Of a stretch of DNA of 64,000 bases, positions 60,049 through 64,000 are shown piece after piece. The notes beneath the pieces are model-generated. The model searched no databases. It saw nothing but the letters and a program-made list of their open reading frames with translations, and had not been told where the DNA came from. Every line of letters starts with the position of its first letter. Positions within the stretch are counted from its first letter, which is position 1. Made by a program: the position numbers and the translations under genes. The stretch is from positions 1 to 64,000 of the IMG/VR virus record IMGVR_UViG_3300008459_011050. One strand, given 5' to 3'. The DNA is from a virus.

Positions 60049-60717
60049 ATGTTGAATAATAAAATACCACTCAAATCTAGGTTTAAAAAATTCGGAGGCG
60101 AATTTATACCAGATATAATTGAATACCTCAAGGAACAAATTGAACGAGATCCTTACATTACTATTAGCTTAGGGTGTGATTCGGTTCAGAGACATAGGAA
60201 AACTTTATATGCAGTAACCTTGATGATTTATAATACTGACATAAGGAATGGTGCTCACGTTGTCTTTTTCAGAGATAACCAAATGAGGGTAAGAGATAAT
60301 CAAGAAAGGTTACAGAAGGAAGCCTTGATTATTCATGAAATTGCTGAATATTTGAATGAGGAACTTTCCAAATTTTATGTCAGAAAAGATTTGACAGATT
60401 TATCTAGAAGAGAATATAAATATCATTTAGAAAGATGTCTTGGTAAGTTTGATTACGTAAAAATGATAGATGAAGAAAATGTAATCAAAAATTTAACATT
60501 GACTGAAAATGAAAAACAAGTAAAATTTAACTTGATAGATCTACACCTTGACTTCAATCCAAATGAAGGAAAGGTTGACAGCAGAGGTTACTCTCAAAAT
60601 AAATCTAATGTGACTTATAAATCTTATGTACCTTGGCTAAGGAGTATAGGCTACAGGGTTTGGGTAAAACCTTTAGCACACGCCAGTACAAGTGCTGCTG
60701 ATTTACTTTTACAATAA
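60049..60717 (+). CDS. RNase H-fold protein (DUF458/YkuK-like)
   Basis: A 222-residue protein. ITISLGCDSVQRHRKTLYAV near residue 40 and the following LMIYN strand match the N-terminal beta-sheet of the DUF458/YkuK family, which has an RNase H-like fold with an Asp in the first strand. FNLIDLHLDFNPNEG and the C-terminal VKPLAHASTSAADLLL complete it. It may process RNA or DNA; family function is not firmly established. Confidence 0.7.
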   Translation: MLNNKIPLKSRFKKFGGEFIPDIIEYLKEQIERDPYITISLGCDSVQRHRKTLYAVTLMIYNTDIRNGAHVVFFRDNQMRVRDNQERLQKEALIIHEIAEYLNEELSKFYVRKDLTDLSRREYKYHLERCLGKFDYVKMIDEENVIKNLTLTENEKQVKFNLIDLHLDFNPNEGKVDSRGYSQNKSNVTYKSYVPWLRSIGYRVWVKPLAHASTSAADLLLQ

Positions 60718-60750
60718 TGAAACTTTGAATAATTTTAAAAATAGAACTGT

Positions 60751-61341
60751 ATGAAATTTAAAGAGCTAAAAATCGTTGGTTTGTCTTATAGTAAATCACA
60801 AATGGGACAATATATTTTAGTGCTTGGTGAAAAGAAAGGTAGTTTAAAAATCCCTATTATAATTAAGGAACATGAGGCTCAGTATATAGCTTTAAACCTT
60901 GAGGGTATCAAAACTCAAAAAACTCCAATATATGAAATCGTCAAAAGTATGACTGATAGTCTTGGTGCTGATATCTTTCAGGCTTCAATTACACACATCC
61001 TAGAAGGAATCTTTTATTCAAAAATTCAAATGTCGAATATGGTCGATGAATTCGAGATAAATTGTGGTGTTGGTGATATGGTCTGTTTAGCTTTGAGTTA
61101 CGGTTGTCCAATCTATGCTAGTTCTGATGTACTTAAAATATCTGGTATTTTGATGGATGATGAAGGGAATATCGACGAAGATCAACACAAGAAAAACACT
61201 CAAAAAAATAGAGATTACAAATCTGTTTTGACTGTACCGGATTTGGAAAAATTACTCAATAAGGCTTTAGAGAACGAGGAGTATGAAATTGCTTCTCAGA
61301 TAAGAGATAGAATTACAGAAATAAAAGAAAAAACAAAATAA
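60751..61341 (+). CDS. Bifunctional-nuclease (DUF151) plus UVR-motif protein
   Basis: A 196-residue protein. IVGLSYSKSQMGQYILVLGE, LKIPIIIKEHEAQYIALNLE and VGDMVCLALSYGCPIYAS match the bifunctional nuclease (DUF151) domain. The C-terminal DLEKLLNKALENEEYEIASQ then IRDRI is a UVR motif as in UvrB/UvrC. This exact domain pair is common in Bacteroidota, suggesting capture from a host. Its stop overlaps the ATG of the next gene (TAATG). Confidence 0.8.
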   Translation: MKFKELKIVGLSYSKSQMGQYILVLGEKKGSLKIPIIIKEHEAQYIALNLEGIKTQKTPIYEIVKSMTDSLGADIFQASITHILEGIFYSKIQMSNMVDEFEINCGVGDMVCLALSYGCPIYASSDVLKISGILMDDEGNIDEDQHKKNTQKNRDYKSVLTVPDLEKLLNKALENEEYEIASQIRDRITEIKEKTK

Positions 61342-62159
61342 TGCCGGTAAGTTACATAGGTGGAAAATCAAGAATTGGTAAATGGATAAGGAATTATATT
61401 CCGAATGACATTGAAACATACGTAGAATGTTTTGGTGGTATGTATTGGACATTTTTTTGCCTTGATTTATCGAAATATAAAAACTTGAAAACAGTTGTAT
61501 ACAATGACTTCAACCCATTGAATGTAAATGTTTTCAATTGTTTGAAAAACCATAAAGAGTTTTATGACGTGATTAAGACATATAAATCACAAGACCGTGA
61601 ATTGTTCAATAAATTTCAAAAAGAACTCTTTGGTGGTGATTTTGTTGTAGATCTATCAAAGCCAGATTACCATGCTGCTTGTAAGTATCTCTATCTATTA
61701 ACACAGGTTTGGTCTGGTACTAATCCAGAAAAGGGTAAATTTATAGATCTGAAGGGGAAATACAATTCCAAATTTGATTCTTTCAAAAAGAAACTACAAA
61801 GTCCAAAATGGCATAACTTTTTCGAAAAGATAAATGTAATAGAAAATTTAGATTTTCAAGAGTTAGTCGAAAAATACGATAGTCAAACCACTTACTTTTA
61901 CTGCGATCCACCGTACTATAAAACTGAAAATTACTATGCTAATCATGAGTTTGGTTTGAGTTCACACGAAAGATTAGCTAATTGTCTTAAGAATATCAAG
62001 GGTAAATTTTCACTCAGTTATTATTACTTTGACAAATTAACAGAGTGGTTCCCATCCCAAAATTACGCTTGGGCAAATAGACAATTTTCCAAGGCTGCTA
62101 TGGCTAAATCAGGTAAAGAACAAACAAAAGCTACTGAACTTCTAATCATGAACTACTAA
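61341..62159 (+). CDS. DNA adenine methylase (D12 class), second copy
   Basis: A 272-residue SAM-dependent N6-adenine methyltransferase. SYIGGKSRIGKWIRNYIP at the N-terminus, motif I TYVECFGGMYWTFF near residue 29, YNDFNPLNVNVF, and catalytic motif IV YFYCDPPYYKTENYY near residue 190. It is not close in sequence to the Dam at 28276, so target or role may differ. There is no nuclease next to it; orphan methylases in phages often protect against host restriction. Confidence 0.85.
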   Translation: MPVSYIGGKSRIGKWIRNYIPNDIETYVECFGGMYWTFFCLDLSKYKNLKTVVYNDFNPLNVNVFNCLKNHKEFYDVIKTYKSQDRELFNKFQKELFGGDFVVDLSKPDYHAACKYLYLLTQVWSGTNPEKGKFIDLKGKYNSKFDSFKKKLQSPKWHNFFEKINVIENLDFQELVEKYDSQTTYFYCDPPYYKTENYYANHEFGLSSHERLANCLKNIKGKFSLSYYYFDKLTEWFPSQNYAWANRQFSKAAMAKSGKEQTKATELLIMNY

Positions 62160-62160
62160 T

Positions 62161-62550
62161 ATGTGGGTAATAATTGCTAAGACTGGTCTAGATAAACATA
62201 GAGAAGATATCATTTCAGATATCTTAGATCAAGAACCAAATCTCGAACCAGACCTTTTCATAAAAAAGAAGGGGACAAAATATAATGTAACAGGTAGTAT
62301 GTCTGAGGCTCAATTTTATAAATTAGAATCCTCTTGTAAAAAACTTATTCAGAGGTTTCAAAAGTCTAAAGCTACAAACATTGTTCCGTACTACGATAAA
62401 TTTTACTGGGTGAAGGATTATCACCTTTCCTACAAAAAAGTCACCAAAGATGAGTGGAACAAAATGTGTGACAGTGACATAAACTTACTAACACAAAGCT
62501 TTCATTATCAGAAGTCTTTAATCGAAAATCGTAGGAAGTCATTCAAATGA
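62161..62550 (+). CDS. Hypothetical 129-aa protein
   Basis: MWVIIAKTGLDKHREDIISD followed by a basic helical body (YKLESSCKKLIQRFQKSKAT) and a Tyr-rich segment. One nt downstream of the methylase, so the two are co-transcribed. No known domain. Confidence 0.6.
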   Translation: MWVIIAKTGLDKHREDIISDILDQEPNLEPDLFIKKKGTKYNVTGSMSEAQFYKLESSCKKLIQRFQKSKATNIVPYYDKFYWVKDYHLSYKKVTKDEWNKMCDSDINLLTQSFHYQKSLIENRRKSFK

Positions 62551-62831
62551 TGAGGTCTAAAACTTGGGTTAAAGATAAATCTTTTGAGTATAAATCAGGA
62601 GATATTGTAAAGTTAGTTAGGAAAAAGAAAAATGGACACCCAAGGACTTTGGATTTCGGAGTCATCTATAAGGTTTTGAAAGTTGAGAATGAAGATTTAT
62701 ATGTCCAAAAATTAGATGAAGAAGAACTACATCTAGGAGATATTCGCATTAAAAAAGTAAATAAAAATTACTTTGCCCCAATTCAAAAGATGAGGGACGA
62801 ACTAATAAATGACATTTTGAATAATGATTAA
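62547..62831 (+). CDS. Hypothetical KOW/SH3-like small protein
   Basis: A 94-residue basic protein with YKSGDIVKLVRKKKNGHPRT and DFGVIYKVLKVENEDLYVQK, a beta-barrel-like layout similar to the partial protein at 1-181. Overlaps both neighbours. Unknown function. Confidence 0.55.
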   Translation: MMRSKTWVKDKSFEYKSGDIVKLVRKKKNGHPRTLDFGVIYKVLKVENEDLYVQKLDEEELHLGDIRIKKVNKNYFAPIQKMRDELINDILNND

Positions 62832-63048
62832 GGTAGGTGATTTAGTGATAAAAAATACAGGTGGGAATAAAATGAGAGTTGTTTCCATTGTTGATAATAA
62901 AGCTGAGTGTGCTTGGATTACCGAATCATTCAATCAAGATTTTTTTCCAGTAAAAGATTTACTACCACTCAGTGAATATGGATCTCTTTTCACAGAAGAA
63001 AAGAGAAACGATAAAATTCAAAGTATATTAAATTGGACCCAATCATAA
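62824..63048 (+). CDS. DUF2158-like small protein
   Basis: A 74-residue protein. VGDLVIKNTGGNKMRVVSIV followed by ECAWITESFNQDFFP and DLLPL matches the DUF2158 pattern (GDxVxxxSGGxxMTVxxI ... C.W). The family has a small beta fold and no proven role. Last gene of the plus-strand operon; overlaps the convergent fibre gene by 6 nt. Confidence 0.65.
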   Translation: MIKVGDLVIKNTGGNKMRVVSIVDNKAECAWITESFNQDFFPVKDLLPLSEYGSLFTEEKRNDKIQSILNWTQS

Positions 63049-64000
63049 AAATATTACTGAAGATCCATTATTAGAATTCGAGCTTGGTACAGGTGAAGCA
63101 TTAAGCCAATATTTGAAACCTTTAGTCGCATTTTGTTTAGAGATAAACATATCATCGACATTCACCCAACCAGCGGTTCCGTCACAGTCAACAACTATTT
63201 CAAAGGCCGAATTGTCTGATGCGATTGGGGTTACTCCACTAATATATTCAAAAGCACCACTTGACGCAGCACTTGCAGTTGCCAAAATAATATCTGTTGA
63301 ACCTGTCCAAGTGGCTGAATTAACTTTACAAACAAGTCTGGGGAAATTTCCACTGTAAGTAGCTCCATCACCTATAACAGATTTTCTTACCCAAACACCA
63401 ACTGTAATAGTTTTTCCAGTTTCTACTGGCACGTAAACAGGATTTGATTCTATTTTATAAGTTGCATTTAATGGTGATAACCTCAATGAGCTCGGAGAAG
63501 TTCTAAATATTGTTAAATCACTACGTATCGTCCCATTAAATTTATATATGAGGTGAGTACCATCAACCTGACCATCTCTAGCTGAGTAAACATAACTAGG
63601 TCTACTAAATAAAGTAGTCGGTGATTGAACTTTTGTCGTGGAAAGAAATGAACTATTTTTGAATATCAATTGACTGATAGCGCCAGTTTGAACTAATGAT
63701 ACATCCGCAGTCGAGTGGGTACTCATAATGAAATTTTCAAATGTAATTGGTACTAGGGGGTTTAAAGACCTCACTCCTATTGGTGAAGCTTGCGTTGGTC
63801 CACCATAAAGGGTTGCACCTAAGAACCTAAAATCTCCAGATACGGATAAGTTAACATTAGCAGTTGCATTTGAAAATGCTTCAAATTGTCCAATTATCCA
63901 ACCCCAAGAATACCCAGTACCCGCCGCTCCCGCAAATCCAAACTGAGCGTTTAAATACATTCGATTATTGGATATGTCATGTTGCTCACCGATATTGGTA
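63043..64000 (-). CDS. Fibre/adhesin-like protein, 5' end outside window
   Basis: The frame is open from 63043 to the right edge, with no stop in the 39 nt before the first internal ATG at 63960. The visible 318 residues are Ser/Thr/Asn/Gly-rich and beta-structured (VNLSVSGDFRFLGATLYGG, SLVQTGAISQLIFKNSSFLS), like a right-handed beta-helix. A C-terminal carbohydrate-binding-like module follows (GKTITVGVWVRKSVIGDGAT, GWVNVDDMFIS). It is most likely a tail-fibre or tailspike subunit. Confidence 0.65.
   Translation of the reverse strand, partial: TNIGEQHDISNNRMYLNAQFGFAGAAGTGYSWGWIIGQFEAFSNATANVNLSVSGDFRFLGATLYGGPTQASPIGVRSLNPLVPITFENFIMSTHSTADVSLVQTGAISQLIFKNSSFLSTTKVQSPTTLFSRPSYVYSARDGQVDGTHLIYKFNGTIRSDLTIFRTSPSSLRLSPLNATYKIESNPVYVPVETGKTITVGVWVRKSVIGDGATYSGNFPRLVCKVNSATWTGSTDIILATASAASSGAFEYISGVTPIASDNSAFEIVVDCDGTAGWVNVDDMFISKQNATKGFKYWLNASPVPSSNSNNGSSVIFL

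Overview
This window reads as part of the genome of a large (probably jumbo) T4-related myovirus that infects a member of the Bacteroidota, most likely a flavobacterium. Evidence for a phage: a T4-type replication and repair set (type II topoisomerase large and medium subunits, a T4 RNase H-like 5' nuclease, RNA ligase 1, dCMP deaminase, UV endonuclease, sigma factor, NusG), tail-fibre-like proteins, and many small lineage-specific genes with frequent strand switching. Evidence for a Bacteroidota host: low GC; promoters of the Bacteroidota form TTG-N19/20-TAnnTTTG; almost no Shine-Dalgarno sequences; exported proteins whose signal peptides end in Bacteroidota style; one protein with a type IX secretion C-terminal sorting domain; and Bacteroidota-like DnaK and RpoD-type sigma sequences. 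No capsid, terminase, DNA polymerase, tRNA, rRNA or CRISPR array was seen.

Layout. 1-1900: small early-type genes, including a 50-residue HigA-antitoxin-like peptide. 1972-6100: a 1006-residue secreted zinc metalloprotease, a cysteine-peptidase-like protein and a DUF1281-like protein. 6160-16524: a block of virion-type genes on both strands. Nearly all of these begin with the same 10-20 residue peptide (M-K-x-[LIV]-K-x-F-x-x-F-x-x-E-[SQA]), which resembles the capsid-targeting peptide of T4 internal proteins; the block includes an amidase/beta-lactamase-fold fusion. An AAA ATPase and a pterin-carbinolamine-dehydratase-like gene are embedded in it. 16798-17841: fibre or neck protein. 17905-25443: accessory island with a LAGLIDADG-like protein, a GmrSD/DUF262-HNH protein, a fused nuclease-methylase, exported proteins and a DUF4407 membrane protein. 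25495-27603: two more tagged proteins, one of them DUF2272-like. 27675-29157: putative nuclease/Dam restriction-modification pair. 29199-34105: sigma factor, RNA ligase 1, a glycosyltransferase-like operon and a GIY-YIG protein. 34188-39531: DnaK, more tagged proteins and UVDE. 39576-43234: secreted nuclease, then a compact operon (5' nuclease, possible clamp-loader subunit, NusG, dCMP deaminase, thioesterase). 43291-49202: tagged protein and divergent topoisomerase genes. 49229-56530: hypothetical proteins, a VWA protein, a 2H phosphoesterase-like protein and an A-type Fe-S carrier. 56565-63048: T9SS-type secreted protein, MoxR-like AAA ATPase, RNase H-fold protein, bifunctional-nuclease-like protein, orphan Dam and small proteins. 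63043-64000: end of a fibre-like gene.

Two promoter classes organise the window. Host-type TTG-N19/20-TAnnTTTG promoters precede enzymes and small genes and often sit 1-7 nt from the ATG, which implies leaderless mRNAs. An AATATATAA box, similar to the T4 late TATAAATA, precedes the tagged virion-type genes, the fibre gene and the metalloprotease. A plausible model is that the phage sigma factor and NusG redirect host RNA polymerase to the AATATATAA class late in infection, when the tagged proteins are made, packed into the prohead and trimmed by the prohead protease.
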